A program made the translations under genes and the position numbers. DNA of 64,000 nt, taken from assembly GCA_025201765.1 (NCBI GenBank), contig MU623408.1, positions 1-64,000 of the forward strand, given 5' to 3'. Positions 1-9,737 of the stretch are shown here, piece after piece. The notes beneath the pieces are model-generated. The model was given only the letters and a program-made list of their open reading frames with translations, made no database searches and was not told the origin of the DNA. Within the stretch, counting starts at the first letter, position 1. The number at the start of each line of letters is the position of its first letter. Origin of the DNA: Daldinia sp. FL1419 (taxonomy: Eukaryota > Ascomycota > Sordariomycetes > Xylariales > Hypoxylaceae).

Positions 1-1228
1 TTTTTTAAATTTTATTCAGCGGTGGTTGCCTCTCTGTCTTTTTTTTTGTTGGTTTATTAATTTGTTGTTTGCACAGCTTATTGATTAAGAAATGAGGGAA
101 ACCCCCCCCCCCCCCCCCCAAAAAAAAAAAACCCTTATTAGACGCGGCCGTGACGTCCAAAGCGGGAAGAGCCTAAAAGTTCCCATGTTGCAAGTTTTAC
201 AAGGGTTTACAGTTGATCACCTAGGTCTACATAGGTACCCAGATAGGTACCTGGTATGTAGTTTGTAGTTCATATGTAGTTTACAACTGACAGGGTTTTT
301 ACAGGGTCGAGGCATGCTAGCCACCGTACTTCGGTAACTTAGCAGCATCCAGCGCGCTGCAGCTCGCCCAACATGTCATGCAAAGCGGACGAGACAGCAA
401 GCAGGAGACGCCCTTTCAACCACTAATCAACCTTCGCTTAAGTGGACCTCCGCTGCTAATCCTGTTGATCACACGGTCGTACGATCAGAAAGATTGATTG
501 ATTAGATTGAGATGGATTAGATTAAAAAGATAATACAATTGTCCTGTTTGGATCCGTACGGAAAGCCAAACTTCAGGTGGCGTGCCCTGCAGTTCGTGAC
601 CTCAATACTACACATAATCCCTACCCGCATGAGATAACCGCCCAGGCCATGTTTTCACAGTATAGTATTATATAGGCACTGACTTGTCCTTGGGTATGCT
701 TTATTATTTTATTAGTTACCTAGGTAAGGTAGTTATACAATACACTAGAAGCTAACTTGGGTAATTTGGTGCCAAAGTTAGCAAGGCACCTGACCAAGGT
801 TAGAGTCATATATCTAATAAATAGTTAGATCGGGCCATTATTTGTTCTTCGATAGCATCTCCGATAATGCAAGCTATGAGAACAAGTTGTCATATGCCAC
901 TCAAAATAAGATAGGGCCTCCGGTCTGCTGTAAGTCCTCTGTAGGTCCTAAATTCATTAGTGGGGTTCGGTCAACGTTAGTTCCGATCTGCGGTCAACAG
1001 GTACCTAACCGGTTAGGTATTTAGTAGGTTAGGTAGTTACCCTGCATTATACGTTATGTACTTGTTTGTCTGGTATTATACAATACATTTTGTATCCTGC
1101 CGTTGAAGAGTTCACGTCCCCCTTGAAAGTGACGTGGGTCAGTCGATAGGTGCGACTTGACCTCTCATAACATCTCATAGCGGGGATCTTGTACATATGC
1201 TCGGCTCCAAAAGCTTAGGCTAGAGAGT
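1..1228. other. Left-edge spacer, no gene seen
   Basis: No open frame here looks coding on either strand. The stretch holds a run of 18 C followed by 12 A (102-131), several TAGGTACC-like motifs (about 226-255, 717-735, 1000-1036) and AT-rich filler. The last part is presumably the promoter of the cyclo-ligase gene that starts at 1229. Confidence 0.6.
102..131. repeat. Homopolymer pair C18-A12
   Basis: Eighteen C residues (102-119) run straight into twelve A residues (120-131). Runs like this are error-prone in sequencing, so the exact lengths should not be trusted. Confidence 0.9.
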
Positions 1229-2076
1229 ATGTCGCAGCAGCCAGAGATGAATTCTACTACTTTGGGTGCTGCCAAACTGCAGCTTCGCTCATTGATGAAG
1301 CAGCGACTTGCAAACCTCTCGCAAGAATCCATCTCATCCCAAAGTGAGTTTCTTTCATAAGATAAAATATGGTCCATACCTAGGTAGGTGTGTGACATGC
1401 ATGTCTAACCATCTGTCTAGGTGCAAGAGTCTTTGACTCGTTATGCAAATTCAAGCCGTATATTGATGCGAAGAGAATAGCGGTCTACCTGTCTATGCCA
1501 GGTGGGGAAATCCAAACAGATCCCATTGTTAGACATGCATTATCTTCAGGCAAGCAGGTATTCGTACCCTATTTACACAAATCCGGCTTGCAGCCGAGCG
1601 ACGGACCTACGAGACTTATGGATATGGTGAGTCTGAACGACATCAAGGATTACGAATCTTTAAAGAGAGACAAGTGGGGCATCCCGAGTGTCGACGCCTC
1701 CACGGTGCACGAAAGACAGCGAAGTGTGGGCGAACTTGATGGGGTAAGATCCCAGGACGTTTCTTTGGATCTGATATTGATGCCTGGGGTCGCTTTCGAC
1801 GTTGATCCACAATCCAAAGTTATCCGAAGGCTAGGCCATGGCAAGGGGTTCTACGACTATTTTCTTCATCGATACACATTGGCTGCTTCACCTGAAGATA
1901 AGACACGGAATGGCCGACCAGCTGTATTGCTATATGCTCTAGCTTTGAAGGAACAGCTTCTCTCCCCGTCGTCAGGAGAGTCTGTTCCAGTTGGACCCCA
2001 TGATCAGCCAATAGATGGCCTCTTCCTCGGGGACGGCCAAATCAAAGAGTCTGCGAATAACGACGACGCAAACTAA
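1229..2076 (+). CDS. FAU1: 5-formyltetrahydrofolate cyclo-ligase
   Basis: Converts 5-formyl-THF to 5,10-methenyl-THF with ATP, feeding the one-carbon pool. Two exons, 1229-1343 and 1421-2076, give 256 residues; the intron has donor GTGAGT and acceptor CTGTCTAG and the frame is kept across it. The start at 1229 is the first ATG in frame, and the N-terminal helix (AAKLQLRSLMKQRL) is as expected for the family. Family signatures seen: the PGGEI segment around residue 63, PGVAFD near residue 160, and the nucleotide-binding loop LGHGKGFYDYF near residue 178, equivalent to the bacterial GxGGGYYDR loop. Length is normal for fungal homologues. It ends 123 bp from the end of the SmE gene on the other strand. 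Likely cytosolic or mitochondrial; I see no clear targeting peptide. Confidence 0.93.
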
Positions 2077-2199
2077 AATGAATATATCTTGACCAACTTT
2101 GGGTGTCCATAATTATCAGCAATGGTATCCTTGGGCATCGTGCGTAAAAGCCCAACTCCAAATAAACTTATTTCCGACTATAATCGCTCCTCGACACTC

Positions 2200-2606
2200 T
2201 CATACGGCTTCCTGGATCAACGACACGTTATCGCCTTTGAGCAGGATTTGTCCTATAAACCCACTGTTAGCACAAGATAACACTGAATTTGTTTGTATAG
2301 CCGTACCCAAATGTCTTCTCTTTTCTTCCGTATTTGTCTTTGTAATCTGCTTGACTTCGACCGCGTCGTCAACAACAAGGTTCATGAACTCGTCAAATCC
2401 CTAATCACATAGATATTAGCAAGGGCAGGCAACGATAGACCAAAGCCAAGAATCCAGCGTCATACCCGAATTTTACCCTCGATCCTGATTGACAATTGCT
2501 CATATAACCAAATCTTAACGGTCGCGTGTGTCTGGAGGAGCTTGAAGATGAAATTGATGGGAGGGAGCAAGATCTTGCGTCCACCACCGCCGCCACGACC
2601 AGTCAT
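2200..2606 (-). CDS. SME1: Small nuclear ribonucleoprotein E (SmE)
   Basis: Core Sm-ring protein of spliceosomal U1, U2, U4 and U5 snRNPs, acting in the nucleus. Three exons on the minus strand, 2466-2606, 2307-2400 and 2200-2252, give 95 residues. Introns (2401-2465 and 2253-2306) begin GTATGA and GTACGG and end TTAG and ATAG. The protein starts MTGRGGGGGRKILLPPINFI, then shows the Sm1 motif with WLYEQLSIRIEGKIRGFDEF and MNLVVDDAVEV, and the Sm2 motif GQILLKGDNVSLIQ. The linker between Sm1 and Sm2 carries the TNTEEKRR-type insertion common in fungi. No single frame exceeds about 63 codons here, so simple frame scanning misses the gene. It is convergent with the cyclo-ligase gene, with only 123 bp between stops. 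Confidence 0.95.
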
Positions 2607-3883
2607 ATTGTTAGATTTGAGGATGAGTTTAAGCTCGATATTCCTCGTTGACGCGTTGGCTTGGCGTAAAATCGGAAGCTATGAATTGCGCGTGTGTCTA
2701 TTGGCGTGTTGGCGTATCTTGTTTGGTTTTTGGTAGTAACTTGGACAAGGCAGAAAGAAAGGCTGAAGTAGCTCTAACTAACTGTAGCGAGCTAAAACCT
2801 TTGGAAGAACATTGGAACTTGTTAATTGGCCCATTTCGTATTAAGTTCAGCACGGACCTTAAAATTAGCGACCTACATAACGGGCTGCCTACGGTAATTT
2901 TAATGGCATAGCCAAATTTTCATAATAGCATAGCTAATCCATTTTCCATGTGAGTTGGTGGCTTGATTATAATATACCTAATTTGTATAAGATTTAGTTT
3001 AATTTTTAATTAAATTAGAATTTTACTTAATTATATTAATAAATTTAAATAATTTTTTAACTATTCTTTTTAATTATATATTTATTTAATTATTATAATA
3101 ATATAAATTTTAATTATATGTATTTAATTGGTTAAATTAATTAAGCCTTATTATTATAAGTGTTGATATTGAGGGTATTATGTACGATTGTGGTAGTGGT
3201 ACAGGTAGTAACGTTAATATTAATAAGTAATATAACCGAACAATTTTCTATTTTTCCTTTTTTTTAGTTAAAAAATAGATTAAATCTTATATAAATTAAG
3301 TATGTTATAATTGGGCTATTAATTTACGTAAAAAGTGGATTAGTTGTGCCATTATGAAAATTTAGTTATGCCATTAAAATTACCGGGCTACCTATGGGAT
3401 GTACTTAGGTACTTAACTGGCACTGGCACACTATCCGCATGCATGCGTGCTGCCATGGAAAAGGCTCAAACATCCATCCATTACATAGTACCCACCAGCC
3501 ACAAAACCCAATTTGACCCCTCCATGTCAAAGCCACTGAATGAAGCAAAGCTCCATAACTTTCAGGCTCACATGGCAACCGCAAAGAACTGATTGATGCT
3601 CCTTATATTTTGGCCCCTCTTTCCTTCTACGCCGACACGTATAATAAAATCTTGCGCTTATAAACCTCACCGAGAAAACTTAAACTACTGATAGGTTTCT
3701 TCCTTTTTTTAAAAAAAATTCACTAGTTGGTGCATCCCTCGGCGCTGGTGCATCATCTCAATAATAGTTCTTATTCCCAAACCACCCCCAAATTCTCGCG
3801 ACCGATTTCAGACTGATAGCCGCTGCTGCTCCTATCCTGCGTACCCACCCCACGGCCGTCGACCTAATCGATATTTGCGCATC
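2607..3883. other. Spacer between SmE and MTR10 genes
   Basis: Divergent spacer with no supportable gene. It holds the decayed inverted-repeat element at 2893-3384 (listed separately); 3400-3883 should carry the MTR10 promoter and leader. The very AT-rich core at about 2990-3300 looks mutated rather than functional. Confidence 0.6.
2893..3384. mobile_element. RIP-decayed MITE-like inverted-repeat element
   Basis: The ends form a long terminal inverted repeat: 2893 onward (GGTAATTTTAATGGCATA) matches the reverse complement of the bases ending at 3384. Arms can be aligned without gaps for about 110 bp, and the roughly 22 differences I count are all transitions. The 11-bp flanks GGGCTGCCTAC (2882-2892) and GGGCTACCTAT (3385-3395) look like a target-site duplication that also differs only by transitions. 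The inside (about 250 bp) is extremely AT-rich and has no coding frame, as in a non-autonomous element. A 9-11 bp duplication would suit a Mutator-like or related DNA transposon; the class is a guess. Confidence 0.75.
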
Positions 3884-6800
3884 ATGGCTGCGAACGGAGC
3901 GCAGCAGGGTTTTGGGCCCGATGAGGTGCTCCAGGCTATGCTGACTATGCGGGGTGGGGACTCGGATAAGAAGAAGAAGGCCCATGAATATCTAGAGCTC
4001 TTCCAGAAATCGGTCAGTACTAGAAGACGCAGCCGGACTCGATAACGTAGTCTTCATTGTACGTTATTACTGATACGAATTACAGTCGGCAGCATGGACC
4101 ACGACCATTACGATACTGCAGTCGAACGCCGAAGCGGACATCAAATTATTCGCAGCGACAACATTAAGAGGGAAGGTTAGTTTATCACAAAATATGATAC
4201 CGCGACATGCGGCGAGGCTGACGGAGCAACCTTTTATAAGATCACGTACGATCTATCAACCCAAGTACCCGCGCCTGAGATTCCTGCCGTAAGGTCTCAA
4301 CTGTTAGCGCTCTTAAAACGTTTTGCGCCAGGTCCGAAACCGATTAGGGTACAGCTATGCGTGTGTCTAGCAATCTTGGCCATACAGATGCAAGACTGGA
4401 AGGACGTCCTACCTGTTGTGGTATCATCCCTTGGCGATGACGTCGAAAGCCATGCCTGCATCCTAGACTTCCTCAGGGTTCTACCGGAAGAGGTAACCGA
4501 AGGTCGTAAGATCACGCTGACGGTACGTAGACTAGGGCCCTTTCTCTCTCCTCCCGCGGGAATTTTATATCGCTGTTGTGCTTCAAATGTATTAATGATT
4601 CTAATGGGTTAACGTCTAGGACGAAGAGCTTACGTTAAGGACCTCCGAATTACTAGAAGGAAATGCGCCGCAGGTGGTGCAGCTCCTAATTAATTACGCC
4701 CACTCGTCGCGTAAGTCAAGTCTAATCTTCCAATAAATCGAGCTAACGCGTGGTATAGCGGTAGCTGCGACAAACCCCCAACTCTTCGAATGTATAACGT
4801 CTTGGTTACGCGAGGTTCCCATCAACGAGATCGTCAAATCTCCGCTACTAAACATCGTCTTCAACGCCCTCGAAAGCAATGTTTCTTTCTCGGCAGCTGC
4901 CGAATGCATCTCCACCATGGTCAGAGAGACGAGGGACATCGACGATAATGTCGAAACTATCCAAGTACTTCTACCGAGGGTGGTTGCTCTGAGGTCAAAA
5001 ATTCAAAAATTTGCCGACGATGAGGATTATGAACCATACAAGGCACTTACCAAGTTGTTTGGCGAGGCTGGCTATGCATGGGTCGTCGCTATTGCCCGCG
5101 AACCCGGCCATTTCAGAACCCTTGTTGATGCTATCCTCGAGTGCGCCGCAAGAGATAAAGAAAGAGAAGTCATCGAATATACCTTCGAATTCTGGTACGA
5201 GCTTAAGCAGTATCTCGTACTAGAGAAATACATACAAGCTCGTTTAGAGCTCGTTGACGTCTACGCGAAACTTGTCGATATTCTTCTCAAGCATCTCGAG
5301 TACCCTGAGTCCGAATCTGGGAACGAAAAGGATTTATTCGACGGGGACAGAGAAGCGGAAGAGAAGTTCCGCGAATTCCGGCATCACATGGGTGATACAT
5401 TAAAGGACTGCTGCGATATCATGGGCGTTTCCGAGTGTTTGGCAAAAGTGCTTGAAGCCATCAAAATTTGGATGCAAAAATACGCAAGCCTGGCGAGCGA
5501 CGCTTTAGTCCCTCATTGGCAGCAGCTGGAAGCTCCGTTGTTTGCTATGCGGGCTATGGGCCGTATGGTCACCAAAGACGAGGAAACCGTTCTACCTCAA
5601 CTCATGCCCCTCCTAGTGCAAATGCCGCCTCATGAAAAGTTGCGCTTCGCGACAATCATGGTTCTAGGCAGATACACGGAATGGACGGCTGCTCACCCAG
5701 AATTTTTGAGTCCTCAGTTCAACTATATCGTTTCTTCCTTCGACACAAACTCAAGGGAGATTATGGGGGCTGCCGCAATGGCGATCAAATATTTCTGTTC
5801 GGACTGCAAAACTCTCCTCAAAGATCAGATCCTCCAACTCCAACAATTCTACGACCAAGTTCTAGATAAGCTTCCTACACTTAGTCAGGAAGAGATTACC
5901 GAAGGAGTTGCGACAGTCGTATCAGCGCAGCCGCCCAACGAGATATACAAACTACTCAAGCTCTTCTGCGACCCCTTAGTCCAGAGGCTGATGGCCAAGG
6001 CCAACAATGCAGTAGACAAAGAGAAAAAGCTAGCAGTCGCTGACCATTTGCAGTTAATCACACTCTTTACCCAGATCGTCGTGGTATTACCCCCTGTCAA
6101 GCCTGGCGAGGAGGACCCTGCAGTGAAATATTGGCAAGAGGTTTTCCCAATCTTATCCAAGATCCTAGAAAATTTCCTTGACTTCACTCCAATCTGTGAG
6201 AGGATCTGTCGGTGCTGGAGATTCATCGTAATTGCCCACAGAGCAGCAATGGCACCAATTCTTCCAGATATGGCCAATCAGCTAGCGAGTGGATTCGCCG
6301 CGTCGAAGCAAGGTTGTTTCTTATGGGTTACTGGTGCTATCTTACGGGAATTTTCCGATGACCGAACCCACGTGGATCAGGGCATGATAGAGCATATATA
6401 CGTCTTCTTCGAGGCCCAGGCTACAAACGTGCTCCGTTTCCTCAGTACACTCTCACCGACGGATCTTCCGGATGTAACCGAGGATTTCTTCCGCCTAGTC
6501 GTCGACGGACTTTTATATTACCCCCAGAAATTCATCCCATCGTCGATATTCGGCCCGGTATTTGAAGCAGCCCTCTCCGTTCTCGTTCTAGAGCAACGTG
6601 AGCCTTTATCCGCGACTCTCCATTATATCCGAGACGTTCTAGGATGGGGTACCCCATTTTCGCCTCCAGCGTACGAGGGTATGCCGGCTCAAGTCGCAGA
6701 AGAGCTGAAGACTATTGTAAAGCAGCTTCTACTAACTCAGGGGGAGACGTTGATCAAGCGGCTACTGGCCGGCATGATGATTACCTTCCCGAAAGATTGC

Positions 6801-7091
6801 TTTGCTGACGCAAGCGGAGCCCTGCTAACGTTATTCGAGATTCTCCCGGACCAGACGGCGGCGTGGGTAGACCAAACGCTTCGATTGCTACCCGAAGGAA
6901 CCGTCTCGCCAGCGGAGGTAGATCGCCTCATGACGAAGATCAAGGAGAAATTAAGTACCAACGACACGGGCGACGTACGACAGATTCGTTCGATTCTCCA
7001 GGACTTCACTAACACCTACCGAAGGAGGTATGTTGCGCCTCGTGATGGCTTAGGGGCACTCGAAGGAGCACGATTTCGATTCGCCGGTTAG
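3884..7091 (+). CDS. mtr10: mRNA transport regulator MTR10, importin-beta type nuclear import receptor
   Basis: Karyopherin of the transportin-SR/Mtr10 branch; in yeast it imports SR-like mRNA-binding proteins such as Npl3 and works with Ran-GTP. Five exons: 3884-4012, 4086-4175, 4241-4522, 4620-4710 and 4759-7091, giving 974 residues, normal for the family. The start MAANGAQQGFGPDEVLQAML and the first HEAT-like helices (HEYLELFQKS, then AAWTTTITILQSNAEAD) fit the importin-beta N-terminal domain. HEAT-like helices follow throughout, and the end (ILQDFTNTYRRRYVAPRDG, then ARFRFAG) is the conserved C-terminal tail of Mtr10 proteins. Introns are 73, 65, 97 and 48 bp with standard donors. The call is firm; exon joins were made by eye but keep frame at every step. 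Confidence 0.94.
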
Positions 7092-8814
7092 TGATCAGAG
7101 ATGTAGAATGCAGCAATTGCCTTCTAGCACAATTGGGGAGGGAAAGTTCCGGCAATGGTGTACCTGAAACACCCGAGTTCCTTGCTAACGGTTTCGCCCG
7201 ACACCGCACAGCTATTGAATCTTGATTTTAGGCCGTTAGTGATACTGTGGAAAAAGAGTCAAGCCCACAGTCGCATGGATGTCGACGTAGATAGTTTAGG
7301 AGTAATTATACTTTGTCGGGCGTGGGGCGGCGATAGTGGCGTAGATTGGCAGTGAAATGGGAGTGCAAAAGAAAGATACCTACCTACCTAACCTACTTAC
7401 GAGTAGTTTTCTACAGTTCCGGTTGCAGATCCGATCCGATCATCACGGCAAGATAGCCCAGAGATTGTTGTACATATGCCAGCTTTTAACACTCCGTAAC
7501 TAGTAGAAACGATGTGATTTATGCTTGGGGGTCGTTATCTAGAATTAGTGCTATGTGAAAGAATGATGCGTAAGACTTTGGCTGGTCAGTAGTTGCTTGG
7601 TTGAAGGGTGTGTCTAGGTGCCTATGTTATTTGATATCAATATCAAGCTTGCGGGGGACAAGCCTAGGTAACTTAGGCACGTTATATATAATGATCGATT
7701 CCAATAACCCGATCTGCCGCCGGGTTCGGGGACGGAACACACGCAGTTTACAACAATCGAATCGAATTCACATAGAAATACACAGAAGTATGATAGTTAA
7801 TGGGCATAGAAACTAGATATTGGCCTCCTCCACCGGCATTTCCATTCGTATAAGGCAAATTCGAAGAGTATCGGGTCCTGCGGGTCCTCTGTAACGCGAT
7901 GCCGAATTGCCCCGCTTATGTCTCCGTACCCGAATAAGTGGAGACATATCCGGAATTCGGTAGTCCTCCTGCATCGCCGTTAGGAGGAAGTTCGAAGGAG
8001 TCAGCACCCGTAGCACGCATATAATGCCTAATGGGGCGTGGGGGGGTGCGCTATATACGATACATATTTACGTTGGGGCATTAAAAACTGGACTTGATAT
8101 GTAAATGCCCAACCGTAATACTCTCTACAACCCTACGTTGAAGATTTTTCTTCTTCTGGCTTTTTAGTAGCAAAGGGCACTCTGCCCTAAAATAACTCCC
8201 TGTCACACAAGCTTATCTAAGACCCAATGCTATGGTTCTAGATCAAGATGTTACTGTGGCATCTTGCGCAGCGACTACCTCTTAAACTTCTTAAACCTCA
8301 AATTAAAGCAGACTAATTTTTCTGAGCTCATCCGGCGCCCAATCAACTGGAAATGAACGGGTTCTGCCTAGTTTACTACCATACCTAGTTATGGTTAGCA
8401 TAGCAAAGGTTTTAAAACGATTTAGTTCGGTTCTTTTCGTAAAAGCCATACCTAGTGAAGGAAGACTTTATACTACCCAGCTGCACTAGGTACCTAATAT
8501 CACAACCCAATAATTGTCACGCAGTCATTGGAAGACTTCGGGTCTCGTCCAAACACAAGGACCAAGTATCTGAGGTTTGGTATAAATTGTGAAGATCGTA
8601 CATGCATGGCTTCATGTTCCCCGTGTTTCTTGCATAAATGGAGAATAGTCACACCGAATATGTAGAAGCATGGGTCAAGGCTTGTTATAGTGTAGACTCT
8701 ATGTAGAAGAGCAGAAGAGAAAATCCACAATACCCGCATAGGATGCCTTAGCTTAGATATAGCTTCTAGGTACATGCCAAAGGAAAAAAAAAAAAAGAGT
8801 GTGTAAAGGTCATA

Positions 8815-8842
8815 TAGGTAAGGTACCTAGGTACCTAGGTAG
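8815..8842. repeat. TAGGTACC-type palindromic repeat block
   Basis: Overlapping copies of AGGTACCT/TAGG, a self-complementary unit that recurs in many spacers of this window. Confidence 0.8.
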
Positions 8843-9237
8843 TCACAGGACTTCCATTTACCATCGTATGTTTTAGTTCGAATACAGGTTGGGTGCATTA
8901 ATGTCAATTGTTTTTTAACCTACTCATCTTACCGTGGTACTACCTCTGTTGTTGCCTAAGGTCCATATGTACTAACCTAGCTATGATTGGTATTATATAC
9001 GTCATGAATAGTATAAAATGGGTGAGTATTGAATGTATTCTATACTGTATAAGCATCCATATCCCAGGCGAGTCGCATTAATAATAGGTAGCAGGTCAAG
9101 AAGAGGGCTGGAACCCTCGATACCTAGCTTGAATTTTGATTTATCCCGTTTGATTATTGACCCGCGAATTTGCCGCTACAGGAAAGGAAGGAAGAGCGAT
9201 TGTGCCCCACCAAGACCACACAAAACAGGCGTAGGTC

Positions 9238-9265
9238 AGGTAGGTAGGTAGGTAGGTACCTAGGT
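9238..9265. repeat. (AGGT)5 plus ACCTAGGT
   Basis: Five tandem AGGT units (9238-9257) followed by ACCTAGGT, so the block can fold back on itself. Same motif family as at 8815-8842. Confidence 0.85.
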
Positions 9266-9618
9266 AGTCAGTAATACAGTAACGGTTAGGGAAAAAAAGA
9301 AAAAAAAAAGTGTGTAGAAGGTACAAAAATTGATGTCACTTGCAGGATCCATAGATGATTTTCTTGGATGGAACGGATGGATTGGATGGATAAGAATTGC
9401 CCCGCTTAGCTCGCCCACCTTGTGAATTTTCTCCTCTTGTACCCCTCCTTCTTCAACTTTTGCCCCGACAAATTTTCCTTTTCCTTTACGAAGCAACGAA
9501 CAAGCTAGTCGTCGGTGGTTGCGACTTTGCACTGAAAGCTTCGTTTCTCTTCCCTATTTTTTTCTTCTTACCTTAACCACTTCTCACTATTCGATACTCT
9601 CTAGAAGAGTTCGCTGGT

Positions 9619-9669
9619 GATTTGTATCGACAGTGAAGTGCAATAAGGTCACTTCCATCGACACAAATC
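9619..9669 (+). promoter_or_regulatory. Stem-loop in eEF2 promoter or 5' leader
   Basis: 9619-9640 and 9650-9669 are imperfect reverse complements (GATTTGTATCGAC...GAAGTG with CACTTCCATCGACACAAATC) around a 9-base loop. About 17 base pairs form, with a small bulge. It lies 69 bp upstream of the eEF2 ATG and could be in the transcribed leader. A role is inference. Confidence 0.5.
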
Positions 9670-9737
9670 TTTCACCCCGCTTTCATCCATCAAGAAAAAA
9701 CCACACGTAGTAGTTTTTTCGCTTCAATACCGCCAAG

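Larger units (their letters stand above)
7092..9737. other. Long spacer between MTR10 and eEF2
   Basis: About 2.6 kb with no gene I can support. The first few hundred bases must be the MTR10 3' region and roughly the last 300 the eEF2 promoter and leader, which is CT-rich from about 9410 to 9600. The middle holds AGGT-type repeats (8815-8842, 9238-9265) and two copies of AATTGCCCCGC (7905, 9395). Minus-strand frames at 7813-8050 are open in more than one phase but match nothing I know. Confidence 0.55.

Noticed and set aside
7813..8050. Minus-strand frames open in more than one phase, one reading GYVSTYSGTET and another ILFEFALYEWKCRWRRPISS
   Set aside because: No phase gives a complete gene with start, splice sites and stop, and no family is recognisable. 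Openness in several phases suggests local composition rather than coding.
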